IMG/VR virus record: IMGVR_UViG_3300029258_004101
Span: 1-22,056 of that record
DNA from: a virus
DNA length: 22,056 bases
Strand: one strand, 5' to 3'
The notes beneath the pieces were generated by a model, which was not told the origin of the DNA, did not search any database, and saw only the letters and a program-made list of their open reading frames with translations. The position numbers were made by a program, and so were the translations under genes. Positions within the stretch are counted from its first letter, which is position 1; each line of letters begins with the position of its first letter. This document shows positions 13,163 through 20,667 of this stretch, one piece after another.

Positions 13163-14059
13163 ATGGCAACTGTAAACCAGCGAGTAAAGACCCCCCAGGG
13201 TGTAGTAATCAACGGCGTTGATGCCGGCGGCGCAATGCAGGCCCGCATCAACTGTGGCCACGATTCGATCATACAGTCCACCCCGGACGGCCTCGGCGTC
13301 CCCGTACGCGACAAGGAATGCCAGTTCGTTCGAGGTTCGGTCACAACCCAGGACTGGGTCCACGCCGTAGACCTGCTGACCGGCACTGTCGGCACGTACG
13401 TCTTCTACGAGCGTAAGTCCGGCGTTGCCGCCGCCACCGGCTACATCAAGCACACGCTGACCAACCCGGTAATCCACAACGCCTCCATCAGCTTCACAAA
13501 GGAAGGCTACGCCGTCTGCTCCTTCGACTTCGAGTGCAAGCCCGCCGATGAGACCAAGGGCATCGCCGATATGTGGGTCCCGCTCGACGACCAGGCTGCC
13601 CCCAGCTATATCTCCGCCGCCTGGGGCGGCTACCGGATATTGACCGCCGCCCACGGCGCTGTAAGCATCTACCACGTAACGGCCTTCAGTTTCGCCCTTG
13701 CCCTGCCGCTTAGCCGTGCATGTAACGACGGCGACGTTGGCTATACGTGCGTTGATGCCGACATTGACGGCATGGCCGCCACCGGCTCGATCACCTTCCA
13801 GGATTCCACCATCGCTACCGCCACACTGCTCGCCCAGAAGCTGGCAGTAGCCGCTGCCTCCTCCCTCGTTCTTACCGTCAAGCAGGGCCAGGGCGCCGCA
13901 AGTAAGACCATCACCATCGCCGGTGTCGATTTCGATTCCATCGAAGGCTCCGGCGGCGGCAAGCCCTTCACCGAATACACCGGCCGGTTCGCCGTCGCCA
14001 ACGCTACCGGCACCCCGCTGACCTTAGACGGCACCAACAAAATCATAACAATAGCGTAA
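13163..14059 (+). CDS. Tail tube (major tail) protein
   Basis: This 298-residue, beta-rich protein starts MATVNQRVKTPQGVVINGVD. It has a tube-like first domain (about 1-140) with a strand pattern ending FTKEGYAVCSFDFECKPAD, and a second domain of about 150 residues that is Ser/Thr/Ala/Gly rich. That part (YHVTAFSFALALPLSRACND, TGSITFQDSTIATATLLAQK) could be an Ig-like or decorated domain exposed on the tail surface. AAAGGAAT at about 13149-13156 is the ribosome-binding site. It lies between a completion protein and the tape measure gene, where a siphovirus major tail protein is expected, and no sheath gene accompanies it. The assignment is by order and composition more than by a signature. 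Confidence 0.75.
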   Translation: MATVNQRVKTPQGVVINGVDAGGAMQARINCGHDSIIQSTPDGLGVPVRDKECQFVRGSVTTQDWVHAVDLLTGTVGTYVFYERKSGVAAATGYIKHTLTNPVIHNASISFTKEGYAVCSFDFECKPADETKGIADMWVPLDDQAAPSYISAAWGGYRILTAAHGAVSIYHVTAFSFALALPLSRACNDGDVGYTCVDADIDGMAATGSITFQDSTIATATLLAQKLAVAAASSLVLTVKQGQGAASKTITIAGVDFDSIEGSGGGKPFTEYTGRFAVANATGTPLTLDGTNKIITIA

Positions 14060-14062
14060 CAC

Positions 14063-14089
14063 CTTTGTGATCTCTGTGATCTCTGTGGC
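14063..14089 (+). repeat. Short tandem nonamer repeat (three units)
   Basis: Three consecutive 9-base units CTTTGTGAT, CTCTGTGAT and CTCTGTGGC sit in the 50-base gap between the tail tube and tape measure genes. The unit length and sequence differ from the heptamer array at 10955-10989. Like that one, it is confined to an intergenic gap just before a ribosome-binding site (GAAGG near 14098). Confidence 0.8.
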
Positions 14090-14109
14090 AAAAAAGCGAA
14101 GGTTAATAA

Positions 14110-15654
14110 ATGAGCAAAGACGTCAACGTACATGTAAAAACCGAGACCGACAAGCAAAAGGTCGATGCCTACGGCAACGCCTTCGACCGGGCCGGTGGCA
14201 AGGTCAACGACGCCGGCAGCCAGGCCCAAAGCGCAACCAGGAAGATGAACATCCTCGGCTCCGCCGTCAATTCAGTCACGAGCTTCCTGACGGGCCTTGT
14301 CGGCATAGCCGGTCTTTGGGCGTTTTTTCAAAAATGGCTCAGCTACATCAACAAAATCTCCGAGGCCCAAAAGAAGCTGGTCGAATCCACCAAATCCCTC
14401 GATCACGCCGCCAAGTCACTTGCAAGCCAGGCCGACGTAATGCACATCCCCGGCGGCGTAGAGGCCGCCCGCAAGCAGGTCCTCGATATACAAACCGCCG
14501 GCAAGCTCTCCTCGTTCGAAGCCGCCGAAGCGGTTGCCCTCTCTACCCATTCAGCCTTCGGCACTTCCGGTCAACTGCTCACGCCCGGCCAGCTAGGCAT
14601 TGCCGGTACCGTCGCCAACTTTTCCCGATTGAAGGATGTTGGCCCGGAGTCCATTGGCCCTTTGTTGAAAGTCCTATCTTCTATGGGCGTCTCCAACGAA
14701 CAGGAAGCCGCGTGGCGCATCCAGCAATCATCTATCGTCCAACAAAAAAGCAATGTCGAGGCCTTTAGAGACTTCATCCCCTCCGCTGTCAGTTCTATGA
14801 TTCCCGCCATGGCCAAAGGTGCAAGCCCGGAGATGGCCCTGTCCCAGTACGCCGCCGCCCTGAATACAGTGAATTCCCCCGCCCTTGCCGCTAGTGCGAC
14901 CAAACAAGCCGCCGACATAATGCTCCGGCCTGGTGTGGCCGAGGCTATCGGGGGCGACTTTGCCAACCTGCCTTACGATCAGCAGATAACTGCCCTCTCC
15001 CAGTGGGCCACTCGCTCTAGTTTGCAGCAGCTTTTGGCCGCCAAGCTCGAACCCACACAAGCTGGTCAATTGAAAGGCACCTATAAAGACGGACAGCTAG
15101 GTCTTCTTGATCTGTTTAGCGGCCTTTCCGCCAAGGCCACACCGCAGCAGCTTTTTGACCGGTTCGCTGGCTGGGACATAACCACACCCGGCATAATAGA
15201 AGCAATAGAAGCTGAGGCCGTCCGTGCCGAGGCAACCGCTACGCCTGAGGAACGAGTAGGCCAGGCGTTGATAAAAGCCGGTGAGGCGCAGTGGGAAAGA
15301 GTGGTAGCAGACAAACAGGACAAGTTTATGGTGTCGGACGAATTGGAAAAGAGCAGACTTGTTTGGCAGCTATTAAAAAAACGGATGGACGCCGTAATAC
15401 GCGCAAAGTACGGCGATGACCCTGTTAGTTTTATCGACGACCCTGAGCTTAGAAGGGTTAGGCGGCATATTTTGGACGAAGCTCCGTCTATTATTGATCC
15501 ACTCACAGCCGGTGAGGTTGGCAAGATGGATGCAATGTTAAAGCCGCTTGAAGAGCAGGCCGGCATCACGAACATTCACTATCACAACGATACTATCTTT
15601 GCCCGGCCCGGCGTTGACCCCACGCCTCGCGTGGCACCGGCCGATCTGGAATAA
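14110..15654 (+). CDS. Tape measure protein (short)
   Basis: This 514-residue, helix-rich protein determines tail length in siphoviruses. It starts with polar heptad-like helices (VHVKTETDKQKVDAYGNAFD), then a hydrophobic segment at about residues 47-75 (LGSAVNSVTSFLTGLVGIAG). Long Ala/Gln/Lys/Ser-rich helices follow, and the C-terminal part is charged. Families of this kind place the TMP directly after the tube and before tail-tip genes, as here. At about 1.5 angstroms per residue, a 514-residue TMP predicts a tail of roughly 75 nm. That figure is a rule of thumb. The tail-assembly chaperone pair (usually frameshifted) that commonly precedes a TMP is absent, since only 50 bases separate it from the tube gene. 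Confidence 0.75.
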   Translation: MSKDVNVHVKTETDKQKVDAYGNAFDRAGGKVNDAGSQAQSATRKMNILGSAVNSVTSFLTGLVGIAGLWAFFQKWLSYINKISEAQKKLVESTKSLDHAAKSLASQADVMHIPGGVEAARKQVLDIQTAGKLSSFEAAEAVALSTHSAFGTSGQLLTPGQLGIAGTVANFSRLKDVGPESIGPLLKVLSSMGVSNEQEAAWRIQQSSIVQQKSNVEAFRDFIPSAVSSMIPAMAKGASPEMALSQYAAALNTVNSPALAASATKQAADIMLRPGVAEAIGGDFANLPYDQQITALSQWATRSSLQQLLAAKLEPTQAGQLKGTYKDGQLGLLDLFSGLSAKATPQQLFDRFAGWDITTPGIIEAIEAEAVRAEATATPEERVGQALIKAGEAQWERVVADKQDKFMVSDELEKSRLVWQLLKKRMDAVIRAKYGDDPVSFIDDPELRRVRRHILDEAPSIIDPLTAGEVGKMDAMLKPLEEQAGITNIHYHNDTIFARPGVDPTPRVAPADLE

Positions 15655-15657
15655 CAA

Positions 15658-16050
15658 ATGGCAACCGATTTAATAAGTATCTTTGGCGCCGAGATAAACG
15701 TTACAGCCCAGCCCTGGCTCCATCACCGCAACTACACCGCCTTCCCCGGCGCACACGGCCTCTTGGGTATGTACATGGGCACCAGGGGCTATCCGCTTAT
15801 TATCACCGGCCGCCTGCGTGCCACCGGCGTCTCTTACGCCGCCGCACGCGCTACTCTCCAGACCGCCATCAACGCCATCGACAATTATCTCGCAGCCCTG
15901 CCGGCCGACTATTCCTTCATGGGCTTTACTTACAACTCGGTAGTATTCGACACCTTCCGTCTTATCCCCGGCCGTCGCGGCCAGACGTTCCACTTTACCA
16001 AAAACTGGGTTTACGTGGACTTCGTATGCCAGGCCCGGTCAATGATTTAA
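15658..16050 (+). CDS. Small tail protein (distal-tail-like, unassigned)
   Basis: I do not recognise the family with confidence. The 130-residue product starts four bases after the tape measure stop. It has beta character with aromatic residues (HHRNYTAFPGAHGLLGMYMG, then YPLIITGRLRATGVSYAAAR), a helix (LQTAINAIDNYLAAL) and a strand-rich end (FHFTKNWVYVDFVCQARSMI). Position directly after the tape measure and before the large tail-tip gene fits a distal-tail or baseplate component. There is one cysteine, no membrane segment and no signal peptide. The ribosome-binding site is weak, so translational coupling to the tape measure is likely. Confidence 0.7.
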   Translation: MATDLISIFGAEINVTAQPWLHHRNYTAFPGAHGLLGMYMGTRGYPLIITGRLRATGVSYAAARATLQTAINAIDNYLAALPADYSFMGFTYNSVVFDTFRLIPGRRGQTFHFTKNWVYVDFVCQARSMI

Positions 16051-16052
16051 TT

Positions 16053-16388
16053 ATGCAAAAACTACCAATAGCACGTGACCAATACCCTATCGATCCCAGG
16101 TTAATCGACAGGCGACCGCGTAACCAATTGGAGGTTGAATTCCATTACGTTATCCTCGGCCGACAGCTCAAAGAGGCCCAAACCATTAAGCTCGACGTCG
16201 GATGGATAACCTGCCCGTGCGGCAAACAGCCACACATCCGCGCTATGTACAGGTGCTTATATTGCGGCGTGTGGCTGTGTAAAGACTGTGCTAAGCGACA
16301 TTTTGCCAGTCCGTTCCGGCGACTCTGGAATTGGTTAATTAAACATTCTAAACATTATTTGAGTGAAGTTTGCTATGTCTATCGATGA
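16053..16388 (+). CDS. Cys-rich zinc-binding protein within the tail module
   Basis: The chosen ATG at 16053 lies directly after the upstream stop. An alternative in-frame ATG at 16026 would overlap the upstream gene by 25 bases and add nine residues, and neither has a clear ribosome-binding site. The 111-residue product carries C54-x-C56, H61, C68-x2-C71, C76-x2-C79 and H83, enough ligands for one or two zinc ions in a cross-brace or treble-clef style. After the zinc region is a basic-aromatic segment (RRLWNWLIKHSKHYL). It overlaps the next gene by 14 bases. Zinc-binding proteins are not a standard part of siphovirus tail tips. Structural stabilisation, chaperone or RNA-binding function are all possible. 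It is coupled to the flanking tail genes by overlap. Confidence 0.75.
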   Translation: MQKLPIARDQYPIDPRLIDRRPRNQLEVEFHYVILGRQLKEAQTIKLDVGWITCPCGKQPHIRAMYRCLYCGVWLCKDCAKRHFASPFRRLWNWLIKHSKHYLSEVCYVYR

Positions 16389-18561
16389 TGCCAAACAACT
16401 CGACCGCACCGCCCAGTTCCTCATCACCGAGGTTAAGCGTGCCTACGGCTCCTCGCCGCCGACCTACGATAACGACTGGCAGATCGTCTGGGACGCCAAG
16501 GTTGACCGTATCGAGCTAAACCCCGGCCCCAGGCCGTCTGTCGCCCGCCTGTGGTTCCCCTCGCTCCGCTGGCACCAGTCCCATGATCTTAAGTGGTGCG
16601 ACCGGGTCCGCATCCGCACCGCCGAGCCGGCAGCCGAAGACCGCACCATCATCTACTCCGGTTTCGTCGTCTCTTACCTGTCCAGCTTTTCCGGTGGCAC
16701 CGACAAGGGCGGCTCGTTCGAGCGATGCAGTGTTGTGTGCAAAGACCACCGCTGGCTCCTTTCCGTATCGCAGCCTCTTTACGGCATCCTCGCTCGCGGC
16801 CCGGACGATTACGTCAACTACGGCACGCCCTCGCAGGCCCCCAAGCAGGCCACATCTTATACCTTCCTCTCCGGCCGCCGGGCAGTCTTCAACGAGCACG
16901 GCCGGGCCAACCGCGACCCCGACCTGCTCGACGTCCAGGACACCGACGCAGACTCAACGCACCTGTGCGATACCCCTATTTTTTCGGCCCCGTATTTGGC
17001 GGTTGACTGGACCGCTCGGCAGATGATCGAATATATCCTCTCGCCCGCCAATAATCCAATTTACGATATAATGCCGATCTCCAACCCCGCCGCCATGATC
17101 GGCCTCGATCACCCCGACCTGGCCGCGACCCCGTCATCCGTCGATATCGACCGCCTCTCGCCCCTTGCCGCGATCGATAAGGTTGCAAAATCGGTTGGTA
17201 TGTCTTTTCGCGAGGCTTACGACCCCGACGGCAACGCCACGCTCATCTTCTACAAGCCCGGCAGCGCCTCCGGTTATTCCCGCTCCGCTACCGAGCCTGT
17301 AATCCTGCACACACTCCACGCCCCGGCCGAAGGCGAGGCAATATCCTCAGCCGTCTCGCAGGGCAAATACATGCTCTGGTCGATGGACCTGGCCGAGGAT
17401 ATCACCTCGGTCATCAACGCGCCGCTGGGCCTTGCCCCCCCGGACCGCTTCGAGATCACCGCCGAGCTGGTCCCCGCCTGGCTCGACAGCGACTTCGATC
17501 CCGACACATCCGAATCTAACGCCAATCTGTACTTTTACGAAGCCGACCTCCAGGAGATGACCGACCCGAACTCAAAAGATTATTACAAATACTATCACCC
17601 TCGCGGCAGCTCTTTTGCCCGCGATGTCGGCCGCCGCTGGGCGCTCAACGAGTCCGGCCGCTATACCGGTGGCTCTTACGATCGCGGCGTCCCGTTCGAT
17701 TTTTCGGCCGGCGCCAACCCCGCCATCGACCCTGAATACATCTTAGAGCAGGACAGTGCCGGCCGGCAATATCGCCGCTACGCCCCATTCGACCGCCAGC
17801 TCCTGGACCCTTTGACCCTCCAGGCCGGCTCTCTCAATCCTGTCCCTATTAAGGTGGAGTTTTCTTTTGATGGCGGCACCACCTGGCAGGTAATCCCCGC
17901 CGCCATCAGCTCGCTTTCAGCAGAAGCCGGTCTTTATATCGATGAACCGAATCTGGCTGAGCTTTCCGATCAGGCCCAGGCAACCATCTCAGGCGGCGAT
18001 TTGGACGACGTGCCCCTTAACTTCTTTACCAGCCTTGCCGACGATAAGGTCAACTCCCGCTCATACAAGCTCGGCCAGTGGAAGACCCGCGTTCGCGTAA
18101 CCGCATCTATCCAGATGGACCAGCGCCTCGCCCGCCAGGCCGCCCCCAGCGCCAACTCCGGCTCCGCCTTCGACCAGGCTGCCTGTTACAATCTTACCGA
18201 CAAATACGGCCTCATGGCCCGCTGCCAGTCGAGCGTCTATCACGGCTCCGGTCTATACGCCTGGAACACCAACCCGGCCGCCAAATTCGACAACCATCTT
18301 GCCGCCCTCCGCGACGCCAACGAGGATATGAGTATCTGCGGCTCATTTACGTTAGAGCGGCTCTGGCTCGGTGACGGCGCCGGTGCCATGCCGTTTCAGT
18401 TAGGCGATTCGATCTCTTCCATCACCGGCCGCAACTACGACCTGTCCGCCTCGTTTGGCCAGGCAAAGGTGTACCCCGAGATCTGCCAGATCATCTTTTT
18501 ACCCGAAACCCAAAAGACCCAGCTAATCACCCGCGACCTAAGATTCGCCCAGGTAACGTAG
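16375..18561 (+). CDS. Large tail-tip or hub-like protein
   Basis: This is the largest tail gene (728 residues from the ATG at 16375, which is preferred over the in-frame GTG at 16363). The N-terminal part (about 25-130) has the beta-domain pattern of tail hub proteins: VDRIELNPGPRPSVARLWFP, WCDRVRIRT and IIYSGFVVSYLSS. It is followed by a region (about 210-300) with LAVDWTARQMIEYILS and LSPLAAIDKVAKSVGMSFRE, the helix-turn and cleft pattern of baseplate hub or late-control D-like proteins. The C-terminal part is beta-rich, with a final segment LGDSISSITGRNYDLSASFG and RDLRFAQVT. Role: to close the tail tip and trigger DNA release. There is no lysozyme domain. The start overlaps the zinc-binding gene by 14 bases. 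A virion role is firm, the exact part less so. Confidence 0.75.
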   Translation: MSIDDAKQLDRTAQFLITEVKRAYGSSPPTYDNDWQIVWDAKVDRIELNPGPRPSVARLWFPSLRWHQSHDLKWCDRVRIRTAEPAAEDRTIIYSGFVVSYLSSFSGGTDKGGSFERCSVVCKDHRWLLSVSQPLYGILARGPDDYVNYGTPSQAPKQATSYTFLSGRRAVFNEHGRANRDPDLLDVQDTDADSTHLCDTPIFSAPYLAVDWTARQMIEYILSPANNPIYDIMPISNPAAMIGLDHPDLAATPSSVDIDRLSPLAAIDKVAKSVGMSFREAYDPDGNATLIFYKPGSASGYSRSATEPVILHTLHAPAEGEAISSAVSQGKYMLWSMDLAEDITSVINAPLGLAPPDRFEITAELVPAWLDSDFDPDTSESNANLYFYEADLQEMTDPNSKDYYKYYHPRGSSFARDVGRRWALNESGRYTGGSYDRGVPFDFSAGANPAIDPEYILEQDSAGRQYRRYAPFDRQLLDPLTLQAGSLNPVPIKVEFSFDGGTTWQVIPAAISSLSAEAGLYIDEPNLAELSDQAQATISGGDLDDVPLNFFTSLADDKVNSRSYKLGQWKTRVRVTASIQMDQRLARQAAPSANSGSAFDQAACYNLTDKYGLMARCQSSVYHGSGLYAWNTNPAAKFDNHLAALRDANEDMSICGSFTLERLWLGDGAGAMPFQLGDSISSITGRNYDLSASFGQAKVYPEICQIIFLPETQKTQLITRDLRFAQVT

Positions 18562-18571
18562 AGGATAACTA

Positions 18572-19048
18572 ATGCCCGCACGCATAACAGCATCGTTTGT
18601 CGTCCCCCCAGGCTATACTCCCGGCGATTACGCCGTGCTGCATGCTAGCGCCGCCGGCGGCGCCATCGACTGGGAAACCCCCATAACCGGCCGCAAACTC
18701 GATCTGTTTCCAAACGGCCTGGGCATCCACGGCTGGGGTCACGCCCCCTGGGGCCACTTCCCCTGGGGCCACGGCTATAGTGACGGCCCGCTCGGCTGGG
18801 GCCATCTCCCCTGGGGCCACTTCCCCTGGGGCTATGGCACGGCCCTGATCGAGGATTACTTCGATGTCACCGAATGCGGCGATTACGTGTGCGCCTTTGC
18901 CTGTTACGATTCGCTCGGCAACGCCCACGAAGGCACCCCCGGCCAGGCAACCGCCAGCGTCCACGTAGCCCCGCCGCCGCCGACGGATTTACAGTTTACC
19001 TCTTACAACAAAACGACCGACACATTGGTCCTGACCCTTACGCAGTGA
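18572..19048 (+). CDS. W-G-H repeat tail protein, possible receptor-binding component
   Basis: AGAGGA at about 18560-18565 serves the ATG at 18572. Residues 55-88 hold six W-G-H/Y units, in two triads (W55, W60, W65 and W76, W81, W86) whose spacing is exactly 5 within a triad and 21 between triads, embedded as GWGHxPWGHFPWGH. The N-terminus (ASFVVPPGYTPGDYAVLHAS) and the later region (about 95-158, CGDYVCAFACYDSLGN then PPPPTDLQFTSYN) look like Ig or fibronectin type III strands. Cysteines cluster at the start of that domain (C-x4-C-x3-C). It is the last gene of the tail module, the usual position of fibres, and no other fibre gene is visible. Surface adhesion is therefore plausible, with clustered His residues possibly binding metal. 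The 3' end stops abruptly after one Pro-rich linker and one strand. Confidence 0.8.
   Translation: MPARITASFVVPPGYTPGDYAVLHASAAGGAIDWETPITGRKLDLFPNGLGIHGWGHAPWGHFPWGHGYSDGPLGWGHLPWGHFPWGYGTALIEDYFDVTECGDYVCAFACYDSLGNAHEGTPGQATASVHVAPPPPTDLQFTSYNKTTDTLVLTLTQ
18734..18835 (+). repeat. In-gene repeat coding for W-G-H units
   Basis: Six copies of a TGGGGyCAy-like unit occur, grouped as two triads. Within each triad the unit recurs every 15 bases, as in CCCTGGGGCCACTT, and the triads are 63 bases apart. The repeat lies in frame throughout, so it encodes the peptide repeat and is not an intergenic insertion. Confidence 0.9.
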
Positions 19049-19074
19049 ATAAATGACACGCATTGGGTGTGTTC

Positions 19075-19094
19075 TTTGACAAGTAAATAGCGAC
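19075..19094 (+). repeat. Left flanking repeat of the right-end accessory cassette
   Basis: TTTGACAAGTAAATAGCG (19075-19092) resembles TTTGACAACTGAATATCG at 21654-21671 (15 of 18 identical, same orientation). AAATAGCGAC (19085-19094) is also the exact reverse complement of GTCGCTATTT at 21647-21656. The two sites bracket the three accessory genes. A 10-base match is expected by chance many times in 22 kb, so biological meaning is uncertain. Confidence 0.35.
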
Positions 19095-19127
19095 CCCCTG
19101 GGGCCGATGAATTGCTAAAAAAACCCC

Positions 19128-19156
19128 TTGCCCGGCCCGTCCATTTATGGTAAAAT
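19128..19156 (+). promoter_or_regulatory. Promoter of the first accessory membrane protein
   Basis: TTGCCC (19128-19133) and TAAAAT (19151-19156) have exactly 17 bases between them, and the -35 is preceded by CCC as in the other promoters of this window. The TG dinucleotide just before the -10 (TATGGTAAAAT) adds extended -10 character. Transcription should begin at about 19163-19164, the ATG of the gene itself, so the mRNA may be leaderless. Confidence 0.6.
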
Positions 19157-19163
19157 GCAGTTT

Positions 19164-20267
19164 ATGACCGAAGAAATGGACAACAAACCACAAGATCGCT
19201 CAGATCGGCGGGAACTAAAAGCAATAGCAAAACGTCGCTTTCTGCGTCTACTTATTGTCTGGGGTACTATTACCATTTTTTTTGTTTTTTTTACTATGGC
19301 CCTTTTTTTTACCCTTAAGATAAATATCGAGAACATTCCACCTGTGTTAAGCTCCGCTTTACCCTTGATCAGCATCATGACTGGGACAATCTTAATTTCA
19401 GTCTACACGGTACCGAGGCTCCTAAAATACCTTCAACCGGATTCCCAAGAGACATCGCCAGATGAACCATCCTCGCTCTCTTATGAACACGATCTCTTTA
19501 GCCTTCGCCAGGGAATCACCGCGATCGGGGATGAAAATAGAAAAATGCGGTCTGAGTTATTGCAACAAGTCCACGATTTGTACCAGCGCCTCTCGGGCAT
19601 GGAGGCTCGCCGAATCATGTTGAGCGATGCTGAAAAGAAAGGCGTAGTTGACACAATCAAGACCAACCTCCAGTCTGAAACCGCGCAGGCCGTGCTGGCT
19701 GAAATCGAACATAAGGTGGAAGAACGTACCAAACCTGACTCGCGGGCAGAGCACATCGGCCAACATTTTGAAGCGACTCGCAAGCGGCTACATAGAGAGA
19801 TATTAGCCCTTACCAAGCGAGGCAATCTCAACCTGATCCTTGGTGTCTTTATAACAATTCTCGGCCTCGGGTTCCTGATCTATTACGTCCTATTTGAAAA
19901 CAAGTCTGCCGAAAATGGTCCGTGGCCATTTATATCGCACTTTGCACCTCGGTTGACCCTTGTAGTTTTCATAGAGATATTCGCCTACTTCTTCCTGAGC
20001 TTGTACAAGTCCAGTCTCGCTGAGATAAAGTATTTTCAAAATGAGATGACAAATGTTGAGTGCCGCTTCATCGCCTTGCGTACCGCTATAATTTCAGAAT
20101 ACGAGGATTCTGCCAAACAGGTAATTACAGAACTCGGCAAGACAGAGAGAAACCACGTCTTAGAGAAAGGCCAAACGACCGTAGAACTAGAGAAGGCTCG
20201 TTTAGAGAAAGACATGGTATCCGACCTCGCCCAGAACGCCTCTGAGACGCTAAAAAAGAAGTCTTAA
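19164..20267 (+). CDS. Four-segment membrane protein with coiled coil, accessory
   Basis: The ATG at 19164 is used because it coincides with the predicted transcript start. In-frame ATG 19155 and TTG 19128 lie inside or upstream of the promoter. The 367-residue product has hydrophobic segments at about 27-51, 61-83, 222-245 and 264-285. Between pairs two and three is a long charged coiled-coil region (about 100-215). After the last segment is a helical cytoplasmic tail (SSLAEIKYFQNEMTNVECRF onward). I do not recognise the family. Its lower GC content and A/T-rich codons differ from the structural genes, suggesting separate acquisition. As a promoter-bearing gene at the end of the late region it is a candidate for a lysogenically expressed gene such as superinfection exclusion or anti-phage defence, but no defence motif is visible. 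Confidence 0.85.
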   Translation: MTEEMDNKPQDRSDRRELKAIAKRRFLRLLIVWGTITIFFVFFTMALFFTLKINIENIPPVLSSALPLISIMTGTILISVYTVPRLLKYLQPDSQETSPDEPSSLSYEHDLFSLRQGITAIGDENRKMRSELLQQVHDLYQRLSGMEARRIMLSDAEKKGVVDTIKTNLQSETAQAVLAEIEHKVEERTKPDSRAEHIGQHFEATRKRLHREILALTKRGNLNLILGVFITILGLGFLIYYVLFENKSAENGPWPFISHFAPRLTLVVFIEIFAYFFLSLYKSSLAEIKYFQNEMTNVECRFIALRTAIISEYEDSAKQVITELGKTERNHVLEKGQTTVELEKARLEKDMVSDLAQNASETLKKKS

Positions 20268-20304
20268 CGAATACCCGATTGTTTCCACTATTAGAATAGA
20301 CCCC

Positions 20305-20667
20305 ATGACCGAACAAACCGACAACGAACCAAAACTCACCCTGGCCGAGGCCATCAAAAGGCGAGATGCTATTGAGGCTAACCCAGAAGGAAACGACGCA
20401 CTTGAGCAAGAGATAGAAAAAGCGAAAGAGCTTTGTGTCGATCTAAATCTCTCAACAGATACCCCTCGCGGAGAAGCGCGTAGGCAAACGAAGCTCTCAG
20501 AGTTACTTGATAAGATAGATGCCTGGATCAGAGATGAACGATCCGTCCAATCCGATCAGCACGCAAAGAGACGTTTCTGGCTAGGGATCATTTTAGGCTT
20601 TATTGGCGGTGTAATCATTGCTCAAATATCTGCCATCATTAAATATTTTTACTCGCTCTTTAGCTAA
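20305..20667 (+). CDS. Tail-anchored small membrane protein, accessory
   Basis: This 120-residue protein has a charged, helical N-terminal part and a single C-terminal hydrophobic segment at about residues 90-115 (FWLGIILGFIGGVIIAQISA). It should be inserted with most of the chain in the cytoplasm. The first residues (MTEQTDNEPK) resemble those of the upstream gene (MTEEMDNKPQ), suggesting the pair was acquired or evolved together. TAGAAT at 20292-20297 looks like a -10 box and would place the transcript start at or next to the ATG, but no -35 is clear. No ribosome-binding site is visible. Function unknown. Pairing with the preceding multi-segment membrane protein is the best lead. Confidence 0.8.
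   Translation: MTEQTDNEPKLTLAEAIKRRDAIEANPEGNDALEQEIEKAKELCVDLNLSTDTPRGEARRQTKLSELLDKIDAWIRDERSVQSDQHAKRRFWLGIILGFIGGVIIAQISAIIKYFYSLFS

Noticed and set aside
13163-14059. Contractile tail sheath
   Set aside because: The protein is only 298 residues and lacks sheath-like length and patterns. A tail tube with an added surface domain fits better.
14067-14768. + strand open frame of 233 codons overlapping the tape measure start
   Set aside because: The translation is Arg/Pro/His-rich and typical of an out-of-frame reading. The tape measure frame has the ribosome-binding site, helical pattern and expected order.
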